Origin: an uncultured Bacteroidota bacterium
GTDB taxonomy: Bacteria > Bacteroidota > Bacteroidia > Flavobacteriales > Flavobacteriaceae
Direction: 5' to 3'
DNA length: 10,250 nucleotides
NCBI GenBank assembly: GCA_903837025.1
Contig: CAILTC010000284.1
Coordinates: 1 to 10,250 of the forward strand
In this document: positions 1 to 6,945 of the stretch, in pieces
How the letters are laid out: each line of letters opens with the position of its first letter
Position numbering within the stretch: the first letter of the stretch is position 1
Made by a program: the position numbers and the translations under genes
The notes under the pieces: generated by a model
Seen by the model: only the letters and a program-made list of their open reading frames with translations
Told to the model about the DNA's origin: nothing
Databases searched by the model: none

Positions 1-5
1 AATAA

Positions 6-52
6 AAAGGAATACCAAAAAAAGCATTCCTTTCTACTAGTATTAATGCTTT
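6..52 (-). terminator. Two overlapping terminator-like hairpins after the GH3 gene
   Basis: Just past the GH3 stop codon there are two exact inverted repeats that share bases. The nearer one pairs 21-28 with 45-52 (AAAGCATT/AATGCTTT, 16-nt loop). Read on the minus strand, its second arm runs directly into seven T. The farther one pairs 6-13 with 26-33 (AAAGGAAT/ATTCCTTT, 12-nt loop) and on the minus strand runs into TTTATT. Because 26-28 belongs to both stems, only one can form at a time. Both have the form of a factor-independent terminator for the minus-strand transcript, although the stems are short and AT-rich. Confidence 0.6.
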
Positions 53-54
53 AA

Positions 55-2307
55 TTATTTCAATAAAAATTCTTTAGTAAGGTTAGAAATCTGTATTTTG
101 AAAGCTCCTTTTTCCGAAATCCATTTCAAATCGTTATTAACAAATTGTAGGTCTTTTTGATTCAAAACAAAAGTTAATGTCTTAGATTCATTCGGTTTTA
201 AACTAATTTTTTCGAATCTTTTTAACGCTTTAACTTCAGGTGTAATACTAGCATAAATATCTGATAAATATAATAATACCGATTCTTTTCCGCTTATTTT
301 TCCTGTGTTCGTAACATCGACCGAAACCGTCAAAGTATCTGTATTATTTATTTCAGTTTTATCTATTTTTAAATTAGAATAACCAAAAGTAGTGTAGGAT
401 AATCCGGTACCAAATTCGAATTGTGGCAAATAACTTTTTTCGTATTTTGCATCATTATTCTGTTCTTCATCGCCTAAACTTTCTGTGTATTTTCTGTTGT
501 ATTTCTCCAATGAATTCGGGTATCTTGGATAATTATAGGGTAATTTCCCACTAGGATTTACATCGCCATAAAGGATATCAACCAAAGCTCTTGCCCCTTC
601 ATTTCCTGGCAAGTAGCATTGAACAACTGCATTCATTTTGTCTTCGAAATTACTTATTAATCTTGGTCTTCCTTCGTTTAAAACCAAAATAATGGGTTTA
701 TTGAGTTTCGCTAAAGCCAAAGCTAATTTTATTTGTGAGGCACTTAAATACAAATCACTAATATCTCCTGGCGTTTCGGTATAATTTTTTTCACCAAGGC
801 ATAAGACAATTTTCGTTGCGTCTTTGGCTAAATCCAATGCTTTTTGAATTTCTACATCATCTTCTAAGGCTAAGTCTGCTCCTTTTGTATAAAGCACATT
901 TTCTTTCCCAACCTTGTTTTGCAAAGCTTTAAGAATAGTGAATTTATCGGCTGCATAATTATCGGAATTCTCCCCTTGCCAATTGTACGACCAACCCCCA
1001 TTTAAGTTTTTCATGCTATTGGCAGTTGGGCCAGTTACCAAGATTTTATCGGTTTTATTTAAAGGCAAAGTAGCATTATTTTTCAATAGAGTAATCGATT
1101 CGGCGGCAGCGTTATAAGCAGCATCTATAAATTCTTGGGAACCAAATTTTGGATAATCTTTCAAATTAGCAACTGTATTCTGAAATAAATTCAATTCGAA
1201 TTTCATTTTTAAAATTCGAGAAACAGCATCATCAATTCGTGACATTGGCACTTCGCCTTTAGCAACTAAATCTAACAAATCCGTATAAAAACTATAATTA
1301 TCAGGAACCATACTCATATCGATTCCTGCATTTACAGAAATTCTAACTGCATCTCTATTGGTTTCGGCAACTTTATGTCGGGTATGCAAATAAATAATAT
1401 CCTGCCAATCTGTAACTACTACACCTTGAAAACCCAATTCGTTTTTCAAAACATCGGTAATCAAATATTTGCTGGCATGTACCGGAGTTCCATTGATTTC
1501 ACCTGAGCTTATCATTACACTTTTGGCTCCAGCCTTAATTGCCGCTTGATAAATTGTTAAGTCGAATTGACGCAAAACGCGTTCCGGAATAATACTTGGC
1601 GTTCTATCTTTTCCGGTTGTAGTACTTCCGTAGCCTATAAAATGTTTCATACAAGAAGCCACATTATATTTAGATCCAATATCATTTCCTTGAAAACCTT
1701 CAACAAAAGAAGTACCCATTTGAGAAGATAAGTAAGTATCTTCTCCAAAGGATTCCCAAATTCTAGACCAAGATGGATTTCTTGGCAAATCTAAATCGGG
1801 TGAAAAAACCCAAGGAATTGATGAAGCTCTAGTTTCATAAGCCGAAATTTCGGCCTCATTTTTAGCAATTGCTGTATTAAAAGTCGCTGCAATCCCAATT
1901 TGCTGTGGGAACAAAGTAGCACCTGCGGTATAACTTGAACCATGAATAGCGTCAATTCCGTATAAAACAGGAATTTTAAGCCTAGTTTTATTGGCTTCGT
2001 TGCTAATTTCTGTGAGCACAACATTCCATTGTTTAGGAGTTTGTGCCCCTGGATTTGGAACATTTAATATTGATCCGATATGGTAACTTTGAATCGCTTC
2101 TTTTAATTTTACCTTATCAAATATTCCAGGCTTTCCTTTTTCTTCAAAATTAGTAACGGTAATCTGCGTCATTTGTCCAATTTTTTCTTCAATTGTCATT
2201 TTAGAAAGTAATTCGGAGACTTTTTTGTCTAATTCTGATTTGGATTGACTCCAGGTAAAAGTAGAATAAGTCAGTAAAATTAGGGACGAAAAAAATATTT
2301 TTTTCAT
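55..2307 (-). CDS. bglX: Exported GH3 beta-glucosidase, BglX-like
   Basis: A 750-residue glycoside hydrolase family 3 enzyme, expected to remove terminal beta-linked glucose (or xylose) from oligosaccharides by a retaining mechanism in the periplasm. Residues 1-20 form a Sec signal peptide (KK, then a hydrophobic stretch ending near TWS-QS). The N-terminal TIM-barrel domain covers about 25-375 and contains SPDLDLPRNPSWSR (169-182), the KH pair (221-222) and GFQGVVVTDW (292-301), whose Asp300 is the expected nucleophile. The alpha/beta sandwich domain (about 400-610) holds GEKNYTETPGD, where Glu511 is the likely acid/base. FEFGTGLSYT (630-639) leads into a C-terminal fibronectin-III-like domain (about 645-745). 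Length and domain order match full-length BglX, and there is no type IX sorting tail. It stands alone: a strong hairpin separates it from the gene upstream and hairpins follow it. I found no clear promoter in the roughly 60 bp between that hairpin and the start. Family is near certain; exact substrate is inferred. Confidence 0.95.
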   Translation of the reverse strand: MKKIFFSSLILLTYSTFTWSQSKSELDKKVSELLSKMTIEEKIGQMTQITVTNFEEKGKPGIFDKVKLKEAIQSYHIGSILNVPNPGAQTPKQWNVVLTEISNEANKTRLKIPVLYGIDAIHGSSYTAGATLFPQQIGIAATFNTAIAKNEAEISAYETRASSIPWVFSPDLDLPRNPSWSRIWESFGEDTYLSSQMGTSFVEGFQGNDIGSKYNVASCMKHFIGYGSTTTGKDRTPSIIPERVLRQFDLTIYQAAIKAGAKSVMISSGEINGTPVHASKYLITDVLKNELGFQGVVVTDWQDIIYLHTRHKVAETNRDAVRISVNAGIDMSMVPDNYSFYTDLLDLVAKGEVPMSRIDDAVSRILKMKFELNLFQNTVANLKDYPKFGSQEFIDAAYNAAAESITLLKNNATLPLNKTDKILVTGPTANSMKNLNGGWSYNWQGENSDNYAADKFTILKALQNKVGKENVLYTKGADLALEDDVEIQKALDLAKDATKIVLCLGEKNYTETPGDISDLYLSASQIKLALALAKLNKPIILVLNEGRPRLISNFEDKMNAVVQCYLPGNEGARALVDILYGDVNPSGKLPYNYPRYPNSLEKYNRKYTESLGDEEQNNDAKYEKSYLPQFEFGTGLSYTTFGYSNLKIDKTEINNTDTLTVSVDVTNTGKISGKESVLLYLSDIYASITPEVKALKRFEKISLKPNESKTLTFVLNQKDLQFVNNDLKWISEKGAFKIQISNLTKEFLLK

Positions 2308-2368
2308 TTTGGTGGTTATTGGTTGTTAAAAATTCGATTTGCAAATAAAGGTTATCTTTATGAGAATA

Positions 2369-2433
2369 AAAAACTGCTTCTGAAAATAAACCACATTTTT
2401 AAATGTTGTTTAAATTTTCAGGAAACAGTTTTT
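2369..2433 (-). terminator. Long hairpin terminator closing the haloperoxidase operon
   Basis: A 65-nt near-continuous hairpin lies in the gap between the DoxX/DUF417-like gene and the GH3 gene. The outer arms AAAAACTG (2369-2376) and CAGTTTTT (2426-2433) pair exactly. Inside them CTGAAAAT (2380-2387) pairs with ATTTTCAG (2414-2421, allowing one bulged G), then AAAC with GTTT, then ACATTT (2393-2398) with AAATGT (2401-2406). Interruptions are two small bulges and two mismatches; one mismatch becomes a G-U pair in the minus-strand RNA. On the minus strand the stem ends in six T. The T-runs on both arms mean it could also act in the opposite direction. The same span lies just upstream of the GH3 start, so it insulates or attenuates that gene. 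Confidence 0.75.
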
Positions 2434-2472
2434 AAAGTAATCTAAATCTATTTTTAAAATGGTTTGATTGGC

Positions 2473-2937
2473 TTATTTCGCTAAAGCCAAATTCAAATCT
2501 TCATAATATTTTTCATTGTATTTCCCTGCAATTACAAGAGCTCCTGAGATAAGTACCACATTTTTTATGATATATTGCCCCACCAAAGTTGGCTGATAAG
2601 GGAACGCATCAAAACATACTGTTTGCACAATAAATACCGGAAAAAAGGTCACCGCCATGTGTAATAACAGCAAAAAGATAGTAATTGGAATAAGCTTTTT
2701 GACTAGCAATCCTAAACCAATTATAACTTCGCAAACTCCAAGAAAAGGAATAAATATTTCGGGTCTAAACCAATAAACCGTTTTTTCGACTAATTCACCT
2801 GCGGGACTCATCCCGAAGATTTTTAGAGCGCCAAACCAAATATAAACTATAGCAAGTGCTACACGCATTATGTTTACGCTATGTTTATCTACTATTTTGC
2901 TAAATTTAAAATACAAAGTGTTGAATACTGTTTTCAT
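2473..2937 (-). CDS. Four-helix inner-membrane protein, DoxX/DUF417 (RclC/YkgB)-like
   Basis: A 154-residue integral membrane protein with no signal peptide. Four hydrophobic segments are visible at about 23-41, 61-79, 83-105 and 121-137. Helix 1 carries MRVALAIVYIWFGALKIF (24-41), helix 2 GVCEVIIGLGLL (67-78), and a FPY motif (112-114) precedes helix 4. This layout (R then a WxGxLK-type end of helix 1, GxxEVII in helix 2, FPY then a K-rich start of helix 4) resembles the DUF417 family that includes E. coli RclC/YkgB, a reactive-chlorine resistance protein. That comparison is from memory of the family. Membership of the broader DoxX-like group is the safer call. It is the last gene of the operon, 18 bp after the second barrel gene and before a strong terminator. 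Cys69 and Cys108 are the only cysteines and sit in or near membrane segments, so a redox role is possible but unproven. Family confidence is moderate; function is inferred. Confidence 0.8.
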   Translation of the reverse strand: MKTVFNTLYFKFSKIVDKHSVNIMRVALAIVYIWFGALKIFGMSPAGELVEKTVYWFRPEIFIPFLGVCEVIIGLGLLVKKLIPITIFLLLLHMAVTFFPVFIVQTVCFDAFPYQPTLVGQYIIKNVVLISGALVIAGKYNEKYYEDLNLALAK

Positions 2938-2955
2938 GATATTTATTATTAAATA

Positions 2956-4173
2956 TTAATTTGAAGCTTTTCCTGGATTTGCGGTATTCAAAAGATGCAT
3001 CGTCATTTTGCTAGGTTTACTAAAACGGTAGGTATAACCCAAATTAATAGAATAATCAGCAAAAGCAGCATCACCCTGTACATGCACATATTTGCTTGGA
3101 TCCGTTATCACTGAGTTTTGCAAATTTTGACTTGCAATATCTGCAGCACTTTGAATTCTATTTTTAATGAAATTATAAGGAACATATAAAGAAAACCCAT
3201 GTTTACCTACATGATACGAAATTCCAGATTCGATGGCTACAACATAGCCTGGTCTACGATAGGCAACTTGACCACCGAAAGCATCATAGGCTGGAATACC
3301 TTCAAATCGACCCGCAAGTGACAAAGTCAAGCTGTTTTTCTTGTCAACGGCGGCCATAAAACCTGCACGGGCAAAATATTGATCCGGACAAGCAAATACA
3401 TTATAGCCCGCTAATCCTGGTGATGCAGCAGACTTGAAAGTACCATTAGATTCCTTTGGATTAAATAAATAATAACCATTCGCAAAGCCATAAAGTTTAC
3501 CATATATTTTTCTAAATCCTTGTAATTCGACTGTAAAACCTAATCCGCCATCACCTGGCTGAATGGCTTGATCTACAATTACTTTTTTAGTTGTTCCGTC
3601 AGCTTGTGGAGTATAATCAGAAACATCATGTTTACCCGTTGGCAATTTCAAACCTAATCCAACCATAACATTTCCTTCATGGGCTTTTTTGGGATCTACC
3701 AACCAATAATTTACACTTACTCTTGTATCCGCAAGTCCTTGTGCATAAATACTATATCTAAAAATAGTAGCTACTGGATTAGTTTGTTTTAAAACTTGAG
3801 ATCTTTCGTTATTTACATAAGGCAATGTTACATTAAACTGAATACGATCCGTTAAACCATAGGAAAAATTCAAATCTACAGCGTGAGAATAAATATTTAC
3901 TGCATTTCCTCGTTCTACTCCATTGGCATCAAAACCACCGCCGGTTGTTTGACGCTGTGGCTGTTCAGTTGTCCCGATAAAATGCCTCCAAGAATGAAAA
4001 TAACGATAGTTCATACCCACTTGAATATCTCCTTCATTCAAATTATACGAATCGGAAGAGCACATGCTTAAGCCTCCCATTTGTCTTACGGCAACACAAC
4101 CTTGGGCAATTGAACTTTCACTTTGAAAGGATAATAAAAGAATAAATATAATGGTTAAAAGTGTATTTTTCAT
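2956..4173 (-). CDS. Outer-membrane beta-barrel protein (transporter-like), second in operon
   Basis: I place the start at 4173. It gives a clean signal peptide (KNTLLTIIFILLLSF, cleavage near SIAQ-GC), follows a very A-rich leader and clears the upstream stop by 31 bp. An in-frame ATG 15 codons earlier would overlap the upstream gene and put extra residues before the signal. The 405-residue product is rich in alternating amphipathic strands typical of outer-membrane barrels, for example GDIQVGMNYRYFH (48-60), YGLTDRIQFNVTLPYV (105-120), a GLADTRVSVNYWL strand (146-158), MVGLGLKLPTG (170-180) and INLGYTYRF (376-384). The YGLTDR...PYV and GL(A/Q)D strand pattern is that of Phenol_MetA_deg-type 'transporter' proteins, and the product of 5751-6677 shows the same pattern. 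Oddities are a Cys26/Cys38 pair in a GCVAVRQMGGLSMC segment at the mature N-terminus and a 21-residue tail after the last strand. A solute channel role for the neighbouring enzyme is inference; the substrate is unknown. Confidence 0.8.
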   Translation of the reverse strand: MKNTLLTIIFILLLSFQSESSIAQGCVAVRQMGGLSMCSSDSYNLNEGDIQVGMNYRYFHSWRHFIGTTEQPQRQTTGGGFDANGVERGNAVNIYSHAVDLNFSYGLTDRIQFNVTLPYVNNERSQVLKQTNPVATIFRYSIYAQGLADTRVSVNYWLVDPKKAHEGNVMVGLGLKLPTGKHDVSDYTPQADGTTKKVIVDQAIQPGDGGLGFTVELQGFRKIYGKLYGFANGYYLFNPKESNGTFKSAASPGLAGYNVFACPDQYFARAGFMAAVDKKNSLTLSLAGRFEGIPAYDAFGGQVAYRRPGYVVAIESGISYHVGKHGFSLYVPYNFIKNRIQSAADIASQNLQNSVITDPSKYVHVQGDAAFADYSINLGYTYRFSKPSKMTMHLLNTANPGKASN

Positions 4174-4204
4174 GTTTTTTATTTTTAAAATGTAAATTAT
4201 ATTG

Positions 4205-5761
4205 TTACTCAGCACCATCTATTTTAGCTCTATTTACGGCAAAACTACCTGCGGCTTTACCCAAAATCAGTCCCTTTTCGCAATCGCTTCTGTAATGAAT
4301 TGCACCATACAATCTTGAATTTGAAGCTTCAGTCGCCATAGCATCAAATTGTGTTGCTTTTGCAGGAATTACGTGTGATAAAAAAGTAGCTGCTGCTCCG
4401 CTAAAGGTTGAATGTCCTGAAACATAAGCTGGAAAATTAGGGACACCAGTGAGTGTTTTTATAGATGCATCCATCTGACATGGTCTTGGATTGAAATAAT
4501 AATATTTTGCATCCCAACAACTAATTGCTGCATCCATCATGGCAATATTTAGCAAAGCTAAATTTCGTGCCCAACGTACTTCGCTATAATTTTGTTGAAC
4601 AAATTCCTTATTAGCAATTGCGTTCCAATGTCCTGGTGGTGTATAAGTTCCTACTCCATCTGCCCAAAAAGTTACAATTTGCATGTTTTCACGTGTTGCG
4701 TTTTGGCTGTATTTTTTTACTTCATTTAATTCCGTAAAAAATTGAACTGATTTTGTTGAAGGTGGTGGTACAGGACGATTAGCAACAACATCGGCTGGGG
4801 ACATCAAGAATGATTTTACATTTCCGAACAAAGGCAACATGGGTGGCCTAGCCGGTAAGTCTAATGATTTCCATGGCATTTCTCCCTTTCCAACCGCAGT
4901 AGTTTCTAACTGTGTCCAAAGCGCTTGGTTTCCAATTGCAGCTCCGGCTCCATCTCCCGCAGCTTTTGTAGTAAATAAAGCCGCAATTTTTTTACCTAAA
5001 GCAGCACCTGCTTCCACATCACTTCGAACATTGGCACCAGAAATTATTCTGTATAATTTTTGCTCATCTGCTTTTTCTTGGATGAAAGCAATTTCCGTTG
5101 GGAAAAGTAATTTTAAGATTTCAACCGTTACGCCTGCCAAAACTCCATCTTCAGAAGGATAAGATGGCAAAGCACTTTTTGGAACTAAAACTTGAATACT
5201 AGGATCAACCACAAAAGGAGCCGAACGGTTGTAAAATTGTTTGTAATACCAAGCTGCCACCATCGCATCATATTGAGCAGCGCTCACATAAGCATAAGCA
5301 CGAGCTGCAAACGGTGGATTAGAAAACGGGAATTGTGGGTTTGCAAAAGGGTTTGCCGATGACGGAGCAGGATAAGTCCCATCTTGATTTTGATACGGCG
5401 GACGATTATGTTTCGCTACCAAAGTTTGCATAATTTCGTTCCAACGCAAAACGCCACCAACACTCCAATACTGAATTATCTTTTTTTGTTCCGGAGTAAT
5501 ATTAGCTTGGTAACTTTTGATCTCATTCATTTCTGCTTTATAAGCTGATGAAGATGTAGCAACCGGAACATCTATAGGAAATTGATCTGGTGATGTCAAT
5601 AAAATGGGTTTCCATGCTCCGGCAAGTTGATCTTGATTTGTCGGATTTAATTGTGGATATTGTTGATTGCTTTCTACAATGTCTTTATTACAAGAAACAG
5701 TCAAAAGTAAGATTGTCAATAGGAAACACTTTCCTAAAAATAGATATGTATTATTTTTCAT
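4205..5761 (-). CDS. Vanadium-dependent haloperoxidase-like PAP2-superfamily lipoprotein
   Basis: A 518-residue member of the PAP2/vanadium haloperoxidase superfamily. These enzymes bind vanadate and use hydrogen peroxide to oxidise halides, or bind phosphate and act as phosphatases. The signal sequence ends in TVSC, so Cys24 is the expected lipid anchor; the NKD after it only partly resembles surface-export signals of Bacteroidota lipoproteins. The active-site set is complete in the C-terminal half: Lys419-x6-Arg426-Pro, Ser448-Gly449-His450 in PAYVSGHSTFSGAA, and Arg483-x5-His489-x3-Asp493. The Lys-to-Arg and Arg-to-His spacings equal those of fungal chloroperoxidase (K353/R360, R490/H496). 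The N-terminal half (about 154-266) looks like a decayed copy of the same fold. Size, and the Trp/Pro-rich linkers, favour haloperoxidase over a small PAP2 phosphatase. Flavobacteria are known to have such enzymes (Zobellia iodoperoxidases). Halide preference cannot be read from sequence. The ATG overlaps the end of the upstream barrel gene by 11 bp, indicating co-transcription and likely coupled translation. Confidence 0.88.
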   Translation of the reverse strand: MKNNTYLFLGKCFLLTILLLTVSCNKDIVESNQQYPQLNPTNQDQLAGAWKPILLTSPDQFPIDVPVATSSSAYKAEMNEIKSYQANITPEQKKIIQYWSVGGVLRWNEIMQTLVAKHNRPPYQNQDGTYPAPSSANPFANPQFPFSNPPFAARAYAYVSAAQYDAMVAAWYYKQFYNRSAPFVVDPSIQVLVPKSALPSYPSEDGVLAGVTVEILKLLFPTEIAFIQEKADEQKLYRIISGANVRSDVEAGAALGKKIAALFTTKAAGDGAGAAIGNQALWTQLETTAVGKGEMPWKSLDLPARPPMLPLFGNVKSFLMSPADVVANRPVPPPSTKSVQFFTELNEVKKYSQNATRENMQIVTFWADGVGTYTPPGHWNAIANKEFVQQNYSEVRWARNLALLNIAMMDAAISCWDAKYYYFNPRPCQMDASIKTLTGVPNFPAYVSGHSTFSGAAATFLSHVIPAKATQFDAMATEASNSRLYGAIHYRSDCEKGLILGKAAGSFAVNRAKIDGAE

Positions 5762-6677
5762 TTGTAGTAGCAGTTTTAGTATTGAAATCTAGAACATAGA
5801 ATAAACCTCCGTAAAAGGCATCTGATTGACCTACATTACGACCTGTAATGACATGGTTTAAGCCAGCAATAATTGCTAAACCAGGGATTTGTTCCAAATT
5901 ATATTTACCATTAAAACCAATTTTTGTCATATTCATGGTATTACTTGGAAAAGGCATGTTGTTTGTAGTAATATCAAAGCCTCCTTTTTGTGTAGTCCAA
6001 GCATCAAAAACGGCTTCTGCAATTAATCGTGAAGTACGGTAACCTGCTCTTGCATTAAATGAAATTGCATTGGGCATTTTTACTTCATTGGTATAATGCA
6101 TTACATCTGTAAAATAAACATTTCGATCAATGGTAATGTTCGAACGTTGTACATAAGCTTCAGAAACTGTTGCGAAAAAACTATTATATTGATAATCTCC
6201 CATGAATCGCAATGTTCCTACTTTGCTTCTAAGACCGAGACTCAAAGGCAAATAATCGGCTACATAATTTGATGTTGGAAATGAAAATCCGCCTAAGGCA
6301 TAAAAAGAAAGCGGGTTTCCTTTTATGTTTTTTTCGAAAAACAAATATTTTAAGGTTAAGGAAAGATCTTGAAATCCTTTTTGACCTTCCATTGTTCCAG
6401 CAGAAGCATTTGTTTTCACATACGGAATACTAAAAATAGCATTGAATTTATCGGTGATTCCGTAGTTTCCGTTAATGGCAATTTTTTGAGTTGAAACTGT
6501 CCCGAAGTTTAAATTTTCTCTTTTAAAAGTGCCTTCCCAGTACTTATTCCAGCTGCTATATTCGTATATAGCTCCCGTACAAAAATTGTTTTTAGACATC
6601 ATTATTCCATCCATTTCGGTTTGGGCATAAAAATGTTGTGCCGCCAGAATAAGGCAGATTATATATAATTTTTTCAT
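5751..6677 (-). CDS. Outer-membrane beta-barrel protein (transporter-like), first in operon
   Basis: A 308-residue exported protein with a signal peptide (KKLYIICLILAAQHFYA, cleavage before QTEMDG). The mature part is made of amphipathic strands with tight turns: QKIAINGNYGITDKFNAIF (64-82), SIPYV (83-87), GFQDLSLTLKYLFF (101-114), SFYALGGFSFPTSNY (124-138), AISFNARAGYRTSRLIAEAVF (204-224) and GGLFYVLDF (290-298), ending in an aromatic as barrel proteins do, then a 10-residue tail. The YGITDKF...PYV and GFQD...YLFFE order repeats that of the barrel encoded at 2956-4173, so the two may be distant relatives. The MDGIMMSKNNFCTG start of the mature protein contains one Cys33. It is the first gene after a 268-bp non-coding region with a candidate promoter, and its stop codon overlaps the start of the haloperoxidase-like gene. 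Likely role: a pore or binding barrel serving that enzyme. This is inferred from position; no substrate is recognised. Confidence 0.8.
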   Translation of the reverse strand: MKKLYIICLILAAQHFYAQTEMDGIMMSKNNFCTGAIYEYSSWNKYWEGTFKRENLNFGTVSTQKIAINGNYGITDKFNAIFSIPYVKTNASAGTMEGQKGFQDLSLTLKYLFFEKNIKGNPLSFYALGGFSFPTSNYVADYLPLSLGLRSKVGTLRFMGDYQYNSFFATVSEAYVQRSNITIDRNVYFTDVMHYTNEVKMPNAISFNARAGYRTSRLIAEAVFDAWTTQKGGFDITTNNMPFPSNTMNMTKIGFNGKYNLEQIPGLAIIAGLNHVITGRNVGQSDAFYGGLFYVLDFNTKTATTNEK

Positions 6678-6732
6678 TTAATAGTAGTAATAGATTAATT
6701 TTAAGTGGTTCAAAAACCCATAAAGGATTCGG

Positions 6733-6865
6733 ACCTTGCATCGTTACACCGCTAGTTATTTCAAATTAATCAAATGAAAATTGAATCCAATAAAATAGCA
6801 GCAGCATTATACCTTAACAATTCGACTAACCCAAATTGAGAAATGGCAATAAATGCAAGGTGTAA
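6733..6865. repeat. Inverted pair of matching sites flanking the candidate promoter
   Basis: ACCTTGCAT at 6733-6741 recurs as its exact reverse complement ATGCAAGGT at 6853-6861. TTACACC at 6744-6750 recurs as its reverse complement GGTGTAA at 6859-6865. The right-hand site reads ATGCAAGGTGTAA with the two words overlapping; the left-hand site has the same two words in swapped order, separated by CG. The candidate promoter at 6762-6790 lies between them. They could be binding sites for one regulator or a chance match in a short region. Apart from this and the promoter, nothing recognisable was seen in the 268-bp gap 6678-6945. Confidence 0.35.
6762..6790 (-). promoter_or_regulatory. Candidate Bacteroidota sigma-A promoter for the haloperoxidase operon
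   Basis: On the minus strand TTG (6790-6788) is followed after 18 nt by TTAATTTG (6769-6762). The Flavobacterium consensus is TTG, 17-23 nt, TAnnTTTG, so the spacing fits and the -7 box has one mismatch (T for A at its second base). Transcription would begin near 6755, leaving a leader of roughly 75-80 nt before the ATG at 6677. It is the only combination meeting both boxes that I found in the gap. Short degenerate motifs are common in AT-rich DNA, so confidence is limited. Confidence 0.4.
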
Positions 6866-6945
6866 ATAATAGATAACAGATAATGTATCCTAAAAGCTAA
6901 CCAAACCTTTTAAGATAATTATTGTGTCTATAAAATAAATTAAAA

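Noticed and set aside
1791..2063. Minus-strand 90-codon open frame inside the GH3 gene
   Set aside because: It is an alternative frame of a full-length, motif-complete GH3 gene and has no recognisable protein features.
2342..2349. TTTATTTG on the minus strand as a -7 box for the GH3 gene
   Set aside because: One mismatch to the consensus and no TTG at 17-23 nt upstream, so it does not make a promoter by the usual rule.
4174..4218. Earlier ATG for the second barrel gene (start at 4218)
   Set aside because: It would overlap the upstream stop by 14 bp and place 15 extra residues before a clean signal peptide; the ATG at 4173 has the A-rich leader expected in this phylum.
3883..6042. Plus-strand open frames at 3883-4071, 4839-5162, 5590-5799 and 5848-6042
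   Set aside because: Each lies antisense to a well-supported minus-strand gene, has unnatural composition and no domain, signal or neighbour support.
6678..6945. Possible small RNA, riboswitch or extra small gene in the non-coding gap
   Set aside because: No open frame with gene-like content and no recognisable riboswitch or RNA fold was seen; only the candidate promoter and the inverted words stand out.
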